A DNA stretch of 51,297 bases from Candidatus Hodarchaeum mangrovi (GTDB taxonomy: Archaea; Asgardarchaeota; Heimdallarchaeia; Hodarchaeales; Hodarchaeaceae). A model generated the notes under the pieces. That model made no database searches. It was not told the origin of the DNA and saw nothing but the letters and a program-made list of their open reading frames with translations. Shown one piece after another: positions 16,623 through 24,405 of this stretch; the first letter of the stretch is position 1; every line of letters starts with the position of its first letter. The position numbers were made by a program, and so were the translations under genes. The stretch is taken from NCBI GenBank assembly GCA_016839515.1, contig JAEOUE010000032.1, forward strand, positions 1-51,297. The letters run 5' to 3'.

Positions 16623-18227
16623 TTACATCCTGAAAACACCAAATTTTGTATTTGGAATTGGTGCATTTAAAGAGGCAGAAATACATAACGCTAATACTAT
16701 TCGGGTGTCAGCTGGATCGATTATTCCATCATCCCAAAGTCTTGCTGTTGAGTAATATGCACTTGATTCTCTGTCATATTTTTCCAAGATCGGAGTCATT
16801 ATCTTCTCTCGAGCTTCTGTTGTCAATTTATCTCCCTTTAGTGCTAATTGAGATTCTTTAACGGTAACTAACACATTTGCAGCCTGCTCACCTCCCATCA
16901 CTGAAATTCGTGCATTTGGCCACATGAATAAAAACCGAGGAGAATAAGCTCTTCCTGCCATTCCATAATTTCCAGCACCGTAGGATCCTCCTATAATTAT
17001 CGTCACTTTTGGTACCGCGGTATTACTAACTGCCATAACTAATTTAGCACCATCTTTTGCAATACCCCCAGCTTCAGCTTCCTTCCCAACAATGAATCCT
17101 GTGATGTTTTGTAGAAAAACTAAGGGAATTTTTCTTTCAGAACACAGATTGATAAAATGAGTTCCTTTTAAAGCACTCTCAGAAAAAAGAACTCCGTTAT
17201 TTGCTAGAATACCAACTGGATATCCCATTATTCGTCCAAAACCACACACAAGGGTAGTCCCATACAATGCTTTGAATTCATGAAACTTTGATCCATCAAC
17301 GATTCTTGCAATTATTTCATGTACATCATAAGCTTGTCTTGGATCTTTTGGTAATATTCCATAAATTTCCTCAATATCATATTGAGGAGGTTCAGGAGCT
17401 CTAATATCAAGTCGTGTTTTAGGGGGTAAATTTAAATGCTCAATGATGGTTCTTGTCATTAACAATGCATGTTCGTCATTAGTTGCGTAATGATCTGCTA
17501 CTCCTGAAGTTCGGCAATGAACATCAGCACCACCTAAATCCTCTGCTGATACTTCCTCGCCAGTAGCAGCTTTTACTAGTGGAGGACCTCCTAAAAATAT
17601 TGTTCCTGTTCCTTTTACAATAATAGTTTCATCAGACATAGCAGGAACATATGCTCCTCCTGCTGTACAGGAACCCATTACTACGCTAATTTGAGGAATC
17701 CCTTTAGAGGACATCTGTGCTTGATTATAAAAAATCCGTCCAAAATGATCACGGTCTGGAAAGACTTCTGCTTGTAGAGGTAAAAATGCCCCGCCAGAAT
17801 CTACCAAGTAAACACAAGGAAGATGATTTTCTTCAGCAATTTCCTGAGCTCTTAGATGCTTTTTTACTGTCATTGGAAAATATGTACCTCCTTTAATCGT
17901 AGCATCATTCGCAATAAACATCACTTCCCTTCCAGATACCATTCCAATTCCTGTTACTATACCTGCATAAGGACATGAATTATCATATATGTTATATGCT
18001 GCAAGAGAACTTAATTCCATAAAAGGAGTGTCAGGATCTAATAATTTCTGAATTCGCTGTCTTGCGGGAATTTTTTCACGACTTATGTGTTTTGCAAGAG
18101 CTTCTGGATCACCTGCTCTGATTTTATCTAATGTTTCTTTTAAGAGCTGAAGGATATCCTGATAATGTTTAGTATTTTCCTTGAATGCCTTAGAATTAAC
18201 ATCAATTTTACTTTTTATTATTGGCAT
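16623..18227 (-). CDS. mccB: Methylcrotonyl-CoA carboxylase, carboxyltransferase (beta) subunit
   Basis: 534 residues, the normal MCC beta length. Two crotonase-fold halves are present: the N half with [20 protein letters not shown] and [17 protein letters not shown], and the C half with [17 protein letters not shown] and [17 protein letters not shown]. These phrases, especially [16 protein letters not shown] and the C-half [10 protein letters not shown], are characteristic of methylcrotonyl-CoA carboxylase rather than propionyl- or acetyl-CoA carboxylase. It transfers CO2 from carboxybiotin to 3-methylcrotonyl-CoA in leucine degradation. A 157-bp gap separates it from the carrier gene and holds a possible internal promoter (CAATATATTA near 18281-18290). 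Geranyl-CoA carboxylase is the main alternative. Confidence 0.93.
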   Translation of the reverse strand: MPIIKSKIDVNSKAFKENTKHYQDILQLLKETLDKIRAGDPEALAKHISREKIPARQRIQKLLDPDTPFMELSSLAAYNIYDNSCPYAGIVTGIGMVSGREVMFIANDATIKGGTYFPMTVKKHLRAQEIAEENHLPCVYLVDSGGAFLPLQAEVFPDRDHFGRIFYNQAQMSSKGIPQISVVMGSCTAGGAYVPAMSDETIIVKGTGTIFLGGPPLVKAATGEEVSAEDLGGADVHCRTSGVADHYATNDEHALLMTRTIIEHLNLPPKTRLDIRAPEPPQYDIEEIYGILPKDPRQAYDVHEIIARIVDGSKFHEFKALYGTTLVCGFGRIMGYPVGILANNGVLFSESALKGTHFINLCSERKIPLVFLQNITGFIVGKEAEAGGIAKDGAKLVMAVSNTAVPKVTIIIGGSYGAGNYGMAGRAYSPRFLFMWPNARISVMGGEQAANVLVTVKESQLALKGDKLTTEAREKIMTPILEKYDRESSAYYSTARLWDDGIIDPADTRIVLALCISASLNAPIPNTKFGVFRM

Positions 18228-18384
18228 ACAATTTCCCTTTGTAAATTCGTTACTATTATTAGTTTCATTTGATGATAGATTAATATATTGCTTGATTTAT
18301 GTTTAAAGACTAGTAATAAAATGAATTAATGTTCTCACTTGGAAACAAATCAGAAGAAAATGTAAATTCAAACGCTATTAATCT

Positions 18385-18909
18385 TTATTCTTCTTTGGTC
18401 TTTTTTGACTCGATATTTTCTAACTCAATTAGAGGGATATTAGCTTCAACCTGATCCCCTACAGAAAACAATATTTTTGTAATAATGCCATCAAAAGGAG
18501 CTGTTATTCTATTTTCCATCTTCATGGCTTCGATGGAGATAAGATCCTGCCCCTTTTTGACCTTTTGTCCCTCTTTAACAAATATTTTGACTATTCGACC
18601 AGGCATTGGACTCTTTAATCCCCCTTCTGCTTCGTCAATTTCTTCAAATTCTGTTTCTAAGGTTGAAACACGACGAATCTCATAATCCTCACCATCAAGA
18701 TGAATAAATCGTGTATCCCCATTCTTTGAAACATTCACTTTGTATATAATATTATCTAGAGTAAATTGGAATTGGCCCACCCCTAAGACCTTTGCTTGAA
18801 CCTGAATTTCTTTATCTCCAACCACAACAAAAAAATTATTCTTTTCATCCCTTCTTAATCTTACCTCATGCCGTCTTCGACCATCATCAAATGTAAAAAT
18901 ATCACTCAT
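18385..18909 (-). CDS. Biotin carboxyl carrier subunit with BT-domain-like N-terminus
   Basis: 174 residues. The C-terminal biotinyl domain (about 98-165) carries the exact EAMKM motif, with biotinylated Lys130, flanked by SPMPGRIVK and GDQV. The N-terminal 80 residues form beta-strand-rich sequence (RRHEVRLRR, FFVVVGDKEIQVQ, FTLDNIIYKVNV) resembling the BT (biotin carboxylase-carboxyltransferase linking) domain of MCC and PCC alpha subunits. A short acidic linker joins the two. It lies 20 bp after the biotin carboxylase gene. In bacteria and mitochondria these pieces are one alpha subunit; here the polypeptide is split. It carries carboxybiotin between the two active sites. Confidence 0.93.
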   Translation of the reverse strand: MSDIFTFDDGRRRHEVRLRRDEKNNFFVVVGDKEIQVQAKVLGVGQFQFTLDNIIYKVNVSKNGDTRFIHLDGEDYEIRRVSTLETEFEEIDEAEGGLKSPMPGRIVKIFVKEGQKVKKGQDLISIEAMKMENRITAPFDGIITKILFSVGDQVEANIPLIELENIESKKTKEE

Positions 18910-18929
18910 ACTTCGTCACAGAATTTTAA

Positions 18930-20633
18930 CTATAACTTTCTTGTGTCCTTTTTCCCAAGCTGCCAAGAACCTATTTTTCGCCAAGGAGAGTGGGGATCAG
19001 AATCAGGTAAAAAAGAAGAATGAAAATCATCTCCGACTTTAGGTAGGATCTTCTTAATTGCTGCCTTCCCTTTCCCAATAGTAGTAGTCAGTTTTCCGGA
19101 CATCGCATCTAAGGATTCCCGTCCCCAAGTTCCTAATTTGGACCAAGGTGAATAATAGTGATCGATACCATTTATTAATGAACTTGGTGTAAGATCCTGT
19201 CCCGTAGACAAAAAAGGTTCCATTACTTCAAATAAAGCTGCAGCTAAGAAAACCTCAACTGGAGTTTCTTTTTGATTCCCTTTCCATTTATTAAAGTGAT
19301 TTTCTACAAAATTAGTGTGAGTATCTCCCTCTTGAAAAGCTTTTTTGTTTAAAACTTCACGAAGAAATGCGATATTTGTTGGAATTCCTTGAGCACTGTA
19401 ATTCCTTAGTGCCCATCTCATCTTTTGAATTACCTCTTCACGGGTTTCAGCATGGACAATAAGTTTTGCTATCATTGGATCGTAATAAGTCGAAATTTTC
19501 CCACCCAACGTGGAAATTCCAAGATCATTGCGAATATTTACCCCTACAGGAACTTGAACCTGATAAATTGTACCTGAAGAGGGTAGAAATTGCTTTTCGG
19601 GATTTTCAGCATAGATTCTGAATTCCAAAGCATGTCCTCTTGAGACTATATCTTCTTGATTTAAAGTCAAATTCTGTCCTGCAGCTATTTTTATTTGCCA
19701 TTTCACTAAATCAATACCTGTAACAGCTTCAGTAATGGCATGTTCCACTTGAAGTCTTGCATTTATCTCGAGAAAATAAAATTCTCCAGTTGTATCATCT
19801 AATACAAACTCAACAGATCCTGCATTTGAATAATTCACAGCTTGAGCTGCGGAGACAGCTATTTTCCCCATTTTATTACGAAGCTCTGGACTTAATGCTG
19901 TGGATGGTGTCTCCTCAATGATCTTTTGATGTCGCCTTTGTATTGAGCATTCTCTTTCATTCAAATGAATAAGCTTACCATACTTATCTCCTAATACTTG
20001 AAATTCAATGTGACGAATATATGGAAGATATTTCTCTAAAAATACATCACCAGAGCCAAATGCACCCTCAGCCTCTCTTCTTGCACTTTCGAAAGACTCA
20101 ATAAATTCATCTTCAGATTCAACAATACGCATACCACGTCCCCCTCCTCCAGCTGTAGCCTTGATCATCAAAGGAAAACCAATTTCTTTTCCTTTCTTTA
20201 AAAGATAATCTTTATTTCGTGAACCACCATGATATCCTGGAATTACTGGTATTCCAGCTTTTTCCATCGTCTTTTTTGCTTGGATTTTGTCACCTACAGC
20301 ATAAATTGCCTCGGGTGTTGGACCAATAAAATTAAGTCCATTATCAAGAACTTTCTGTGCAAATTCAGAATTCTCTGAAAGAAATCCATATCCGGGGTGA
20401 ATTGCTTCTGATTGACTTTCTAATGCAATTCGGATGATTTTTTCCATGTTCAAATAACTATTAGCAGGTGTTGGATCTCCTAGGGGGTATGAATAGTCCG
20501 CAGCGTGGACATGTACTGAATCTTCATCAACTTCGGAATATATTGCTACAGTGTCAATTCCCATCTCTTGAGCAGCATTTATTATTCGTGTAGCGATCTC
20601 TCCCCTATTAGCAATAAGAATCCGTTTAAACAT
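18930..20633 (-). CDS. mccA: Biotin carboxylase subunit of the methylcrotonyl-CoA carboxylase
   Basis: 567 residues. ATP-grasp biotin carboxylase: N-domain MFKRILIANRGEIA, glycine-rich ATP loop KATAGGGGRGM (158-168), biotin/bicarbonate region RRHQKIIEE (233-241) and catalytic EINARLQVEH (289-298). It carboxylates biotin with bicarbonate and ATP. The enzyme core ends near 450; the extra 115 residues contain two SPW...W motifs (495-503 and 549-557), the second being the W-rich segment that in fused alpha subunits lies between BC and BT domains. The alpha subunit has therefore been divided around the BT domain. First gene of the operon. Propionyl-CoA carboxylase is unlikely given the partner mccB. 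Confidence 0.93.
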   Translation of the reverse strand: MFKRILIANRGEIATRIINAAQEMGIDTVAIYSEVDEDSVHVHAADYSYPLGDPTPANSYLNMEKIIRIALESQSEAIHPGYGFLSENSEFAQKVLDNGLNFIGPTPEAIYAVGDKIQAKKTMEKAGIPVIPGYHGGSRNKDYLLKKGKEIGFPLMIKATAGGGGRGMRIVESEDEFIESFESARREAEGAFGSGDVFLEKYLPYIRHIEFQVLGDKYGKLIHLNERECSIQRRHQKIIEETPSTALSPELRNKMGKIAVSAAQAVNYSNAGSVEFVLDDTTGEFYFLEINARLQVEHAITEAVTGIDLVKWQIKIAAGQNLTLNQEDIVSRGHALEFRIYAENPEKQFLPSSGTIYQVQVPVGVNIRNDLGISTLGGKISTYYDPMIAKLIVHAETREEVIQKMRWALRNYSAQGIPTNIAFLREVLNKKAFQEGDTHTNFVENHFNKWKGNQKETPVEVFLAAALFEVMEPFLSTGQDLTPSSLINGIDHYYSPWSKLGTWGRESLDAMSGKLTTTIGKGKAAIKKILPKVGDDFHSSFLPDSDPHSPWRKIGSWQLGKKDTRKL

Positions 20634-20683
20634 GGTTTACCCAAAACCTTTTTATTTAATGTATTAGAGATGAAGAGTCTCAG

Positions 20684-20697
20684 AACTATCTATAGTT
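20684..20697. promoter_or_regulatory. Inverted repeat upstream of the carboxylase operon, proximal copy
   Basis: AACTATCTATAGTT is a perfect 6-bp inverted repeat with a 2-bp centre, about 52-64 bp upstream of the biotin carboxylase start at 20633. It sits upstream of a minus-strand TATA-like element, where an archaeal regulator could act. Operator function is inferred from symmetry and position only. Confidence 0.35.
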
Positions 20698-20706
20698 TCA
20701 AATTGT

Positions 20707-20721
20707 AGGAAGATCCTTCCT
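20707..20721. promoter_or_regulatory. Inverted repeat upstream of the carboxylase operon, distal copy
   Basis: AGGAAGATCCTTCCT is a perfect 6-bp inverted repeat (AGGAAG / CTTCCT) with a 3-bp centre. Its centre is about 23-24 bp from that of the neighbouring palindrome, a little over two helical turns. The two repeats differ in sequence, so they may bind different proteins or only one may matter. Confidence 0.35.
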
Positions 20722-21116
20722 CTGTGGTTTTTCATGTGTTTAAATGTTAGAAATTTTTGATGCTGCACTGAACGAATACTTCTGTGAAGCTATTTAAATA
20801 TAGGGGTTAGTTTATTTTCACCCATATAAGAGATCTGGGTAAAAATTTAATGTATCTATTTTAACCTAATTTTTTTGTAATATGTAGATATTCAAGATAT
20901 TTTAAATTATAGATCAGTAAAATTAATCATTTTGATATTTAAAAAACCCACTCTTAATAGATGTAATAATCCTATTTCTAGAGAATTAGAATTTGATTTA
21001 TCAAACTTATTTTTTAATAAACAACTAGAAAATAAATATTGTAACAACTGAAATAAAATCTAATGTTATAAGAACGATACCTTTTGTAAACATTATTTTG
21101 CTAATTTCCGAGAACA

Positions 21117-21127
21117 TTATATATATA
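21117..21127 (+). promoter_or_regulatory. TATA box for the nfeD-flotillin unit
   Basis: TTATATATATA is a strong archaeal TATA element with a purine-rich GAGAACA just upstream as a possible BRE. Transcription would start around 21145-21150, giving a very short leader before the GTG at 21151 or ATG at 21160. Confidence 0.55.
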
Positions 21128-21150
21128 ACTGTGGTCATACTGAGGTATAG

Positions 21151-21903
21151 GTGAGCAATATGGCACTGATAGAAATAGATACCATCTTATTACTCCTTGA
21201 ACAAATTTGCTTAGGTAGTTTAATCTCAGGATTAATCCTATTCTTCCTAACGTTATTTCTTCAAGGAAGCCATATTTTCGATCATGATACTGACATAGAT
21301 CATGATATTGATCATGATGTATCTCTAGATCACGGGGGTATAGATTTAGGGGATGCAGATATTGATACTGACATTGATCTAGATGTAGATCATGATGTAG
21401 GTCTTCATGTCGATAAACACTTTGATATTAAGGACCATGCATTTGAAGCAGATAATCCTACTCCTTTAATGTTATTAATTGGTACTTTTCTAATGACATT
21501 CGGTGGAATAGGTACCATTCTTCTTCAAACTTCAATTAATCCAATTTTTATTATAGGTTTGACTTTTATTATCCCTATTGGAACTACATATGGTATTTCC
21601 AAACTCTGGGCAAAATTAGCTGTTTCAGACATTTATGAAACACCTCTTCAAACAATAAAAATTGATGATAAGGTTAAAACTATTACCACAGTTGACACAG
21701 ATGGAGGATTAGTTGTAATTGAGACATCTTCAATTCATGGTCCAATTAAAATGGCAGCAAAAACTAGATATGGAGCAATAGCGAAAGACATGGAAGCTTA
21801 CGTTATTAAAATTGACTCAAATGCCGTAATAATTGATGAATGGCCCTCATCAGAGGAAAATAAGAAGCCAATCCCAGACAAGAGATCTATACGTTGGGAT
21901 TAG
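21151..21903 (+). CDS. NfeD-like membrane protein with Asp/His-rich segment
   Basis: About 250 residues. One or two N-terminal TM segments (about 10-38) are followed by a roughly 50-residue stretch made almost only of D, H, I and V in DHD/DID repeats (about 43-95). Two further TM segments follow (about 105-145) and then a C-terminal OB-fold-like domain (TIKIDDKVKTITTVDTDGGL onward). The C-terminal domain and linkage to a flotillin gene are typical of NfeD proteins, partners of SPFH proteins in membrane microdomains. The Asp/His segment could bind divalent metal; this is inference. The start is ambiguous: GTG 21151 behind GAGGT, or ATG 21160 behind GGTGAG. The flotillin gene follows after 29 bp. 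Confidence 0.75.
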   Translation: MSNMALIEIDTILLLLEQICLGSLISGLILFFLTLFLQGSHIFDHDTDIDHDIDHDVSLDHGGIDLGDADIDTDIDLDVDHDVGLHVDKHFDIKDHAFEADNPTPLMLLIGTFLMTFGGIGTILLQTSINPIFIIGLTFIIPIGTTYGISKLWAKLAVSDIYETPLQTIKIDDKVKTITTVDTDGGLVVIETSSIHGPIKMAAKTRYGAIAKDMEAYVIKIDSNAVIIDEWPSSEENKKPIPDKRSIRWD

Positions 21904-21932
21904 TGACTGATGCTCAAATAAAGGTGTAAATA

Positions 21933-23183
21933 ATGAATAATATATTTGTACTCCAAAATTTAGATAGTTTGATTGCTGACTTGGCTCCATATGGAGCTGG
22001 GATAGTCATACTTTTTGTATTTGTCTTTATTTTCTTTGCTATATTTTATGTATCTCGTTATCGAAAGTATAAAACAAATGAATATGTTATCCATTTTCGG
22101 AGAGGAAAAGTAAAAAGAGCTGGTACTGGTGGAACTGTATTTATGTGGCCTATTTTTGACGAAGTTATAGTAATTCCCACCACTGTACAGCAAACCCTTC
22201 TTGAGGCTAGAGAAAAGGTCGTTTCACATGAATATCAAGATATTGCTATTACAGCATTTGTTTATTGGCGGGTTACCAACCCAGAGGTATCATTCTCGAA
22301 AGTTAGTTGGAATCCAGCCCGCTCTGATTATGTTGAAAAAGCAATTAAAAATGCTACTGAAGCAATTATTCGAACTACTTGTGCAAACATGAGAATTGAA
22401 CAAATCATCAGAAACCGTGCTGAAATTATCAAAAATGTTACAAGTGAACTTCATCATCTTGCTGGAGACTGGGGAATTACTGTAGAATCAGTAGAAATTC
22501 GAGATGTTGAAGTACTCGATGCAAGATTAAAAGACAATCTTGAAGCAGTAAAAAAGATAGAAGAAGCACAAACTGCTCAACTACGTCAGGCCGAAATGGA
22601 AGAAATGGTTCAACTTCGAAATCTTGCAGTGAAACAGAAAACTGGAGAGACAGATCAAGAAGTAAAACTTCAGATTGAATCCAAAGCTAAGCAAAGAGAA
22701 ATTCAAATTGCTCAATTAGAACAGGAGAGGGCAGTTATCGAAGCTGAAACTAAACGGAGAAGAATGAAGATTGAAGCAGAAGCAGAAAAATTCTTAAAAG
22801 TTACACAAGAAATTTCAGTTGATGCAGAACGAATTCGACAAGAAGCAATGGCACGAAAGGATCAATTAATAGCTGAAGCAGAGGGTGAAGCAGCTAAAAT
22901 AAGTAAAACTCAGATTGCTTTAGCTCAAGGTATCCTTGAACAAGCTAAGGCTTTAAGTGAAGCGGATGAAAAATATATTCAACTGAAAACACTTGATATG
23001 CTTCCTGAAGTCTTTAAAAACATAAATGTCGATAAAATGATTTTATTGGGTGAAGGACAAGATGCTTATAAATCGATTGCTCAAATGGTTTTACCATTTG
23101 TCGAATTAGCCCGAGAAATGGGATTGAATAAAACAGGAGGAGGAACCTCTGAACGTATTCCTCGTTCAAGAGAAGAAGATTAA
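21933..23183 (+). CDS. Flotillin-like SPFH domain protein
   Basis: 416 residues. An N-terminal TM helix (about 17-40) anchors the protein. An SPFH/band 7 domain follows (about 48-205; FRRGKVKRAGTGGTVFMWPIFDEVIVIPT is split by motif into strand pairs), ending in RDVEVLD. Then comes a long charged coiled coil rich in E/A/K/Q (about 208-345) with EAEKFL and AEAEGEAAKI repeats, as in flotillins. The C-terminus is short and polar. Flotillins oligomerise on membranes and organise microdomains and protein turnover. GGTG seven bases upstream gives a clear ribosome binding site. It forms an operon with the NfeD-like gene and converges on the longin/TPR gene with an 18-bp gap. Confidence 0.92.
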   Translation: MNNIFVLQNLDSLIADLAPYGAGIVILFVFVFIFFAIFYVSRYRKYKTNEYVIHFRRGKVKRAGTGGTVFMWPIFDEVIVIPTTVQQTLLEAREKVVSHEYQDIAITAFVYWRVTNPEVSFSKVSWNPARSDYVEKAIKNATEAIIRTTCANMRIEQIIRNRAEIIKNVTSELHHLAGDWGITVESVEIRDVEVLDARLKDNLEAVKKIEEAQTAQLRQAEMEEMVQLRNLAVKQKTGETDQEVKLQIESKAKQREIQIAQLEQERAVIEAETKRRRMKIEAEAEKFLKVTQEISVDAERIRQEAMARKDQLIAEAEGEAAKISKTQIALAQGILEQAKALSEADEKYIQLKTLDMLPEVFKNINVDKMILLGEGQDAYKSIAQMVLPFVELAREMGLNKTGGGTSERIPRSREED

Positions 23184-23201
23184 TCTTACCCTTACCCTTT
23201 T

Positions 23202-24224
23202 TTACTTAACATCACCAAAAAGCATATTTTTTGAAATTCGTACGGATTCTTTCCGTTTACGCATCCGAGAAAAACCACTTTCAATCCAATCTTTGGCCTC
23301 CTCATCTCTCCCTAATTTTCTATAGATAGATCCTATTGTTAAATATAGGATTGAATCATCTTTAAGATCGTTTGCGCGCATATAAAACTCGATGGCTTTC
23401 TCAAATTCTATGGTTTGATGAGAAATTAAAGCTTTCCAATAAAATAAGTTACCAATACGAACCAAAACAGAGATTTCAACTATTTCTTTTACTGTTTCTT
23501 TATCTTCACCATCTAACCGTGCTAATACTCTAATATAACGAGTGATCAATGGATAAATTTTTAGAAATTCTTCCGGTTTTACATTTGGACGCATATAATA
23601 AGATCCTTCTAAGATAGGAGGGTCTGTAAATACCATATATTCATCTAGAAGTTGATTAATCGATGTCTGGACTTGTGTAATGTCTCGAATGATTGCTGAT
23701 AATTCTTGATGCCGAGTTTGAGATTCACGAATCTCTTGAAAACTGAGTGCAGATTCTTTAATTGAACTAGGAGCACTTTTACCCTCATTATATGAAATAA
23801 AACTCTCTAAATTCGTATAAATATCTTTAAGATAATCAATGGATATTTGTTTTTGGTTTTCGATTGACTTCAGACGTTCAGCCAGAATTTTTTCAATATT
23901 TCCGAAATTGGTTAGAGCTCGTGACTTTTCCTCTTTATCGAATAATAAAAAAATAGTACAATATCTTCCTGAGAATTGAATTCGTGGATCTTGTGATTCA
24001 TTACCTTCTAAAGTAAATGGATATGCTAATGCTAGTTCTTTCCTCCCTGGAACTGGAAAAGGACCATGAAGTTGATTTATTTGATCACGACTTTCCCCTA
24101 AACCAAGGGCAGTCAGAAGACTGATGCTAAGTTTCATCGAAGAAGTTTCATCAAGTTGAGAAAGATTAATCTCAGTCATTGGACCTGTATCTGCCATCAC
24201 TGAAAAGATTATTCCGTTAAACAT
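23202..24224 (-). CDS. Longin-like protein with C-terminal TPR-like repeats
   Basis: About 340 residues. The N-terminal 120 residues (FNGIIFSVMADTGP..., RYCTIFLLFDKEE) have the strand-helix pattern of a longin/profilin-like sensor domain of the kind expanded in Asgard archaea; this is judged by pattern, not a diagnostic motif. The middle is helical. Residues about 255-320 (LVRIGNLFYWKALIS, KAIEFYMRANDLKDDSILYLTIGSIYRKLGRDEEAKDWI) form tetratricopeptide hairpins for protein binding. A GTG at 24242 directly follows the stop of a doubtful short frame; the ATG at 24224 begins exactly where the domain begins and is preferred. Facing the flotillin gene, it may belong to a membrane-organisation group. 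Confidence 0.6.
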   Translation of the reverse strand: MFNGIIFSVMADTGPMTEINLSQLDETSSMKLSISLLTALGLGESRDQINQLHGPFPVPGRKELALAYPFTLEGNESQDPRIQFSGRYCTIFLLFDKEEKSRALTNFGNIEKILAERLKSIENQKQISIDYLKDIYTNLESFISYNEGKSAPSSIKESALSFQEIRESQTRHQELSAIIRDITQVQTSINQLLDEYMVFTDPPILEGSYYMRPNVKPEEFLKIYPLITRYIRVLARLDGEDKETVKEIVEISVLVRIGNLFYWKALISHQTIEFEKAIEFYMRANDLKDDSILYLTIGSIYRKLGRDEEAKDWIESGFSRMRKRKESVRISKNMLFGDVK

Positions 24225-24405
24225 GCCACTGCACCAAATCACTTAATGTGAGGTGGTTTCAACTCCGAATCTACATTCTTCTGATTCTATAGGAATGAAA
24301 TTATTGTCATACTTCGTATGAAATTTATCTTTATCTGTTTTGTTAAAAACCTTTATGTTCCCAAAGGATAAATTAAGGAGATTAGAGAGGTTTTTTGATT
24401 CAGAA

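Larger units (their letters stand above)
20634..21150. other. 517-bp divergent intergenic region between the carboxylase operon and nfeD/flotillin
   Basis: No open frame of convincing length was seen on either strand. It holds two inverted repeats near the carboxylase side (20684-20697 and 20707-20721), a TATA-like CATTAAATAAAA on the minus strand at 20651-20662, and a strong TATA box for the rightward genes at 21117-21127. The middle (20820-21100) is very AT-rich with no recognisable element. Confidence 0.6.

Noticed and set aside
21280-21410. Repeated GATCATGAT units, considered as a short tandem repeat or CRISPR-like array
   Set aside because: The units are in frame and encode the Asp/His-rich segment of a protein; there are no spacers.
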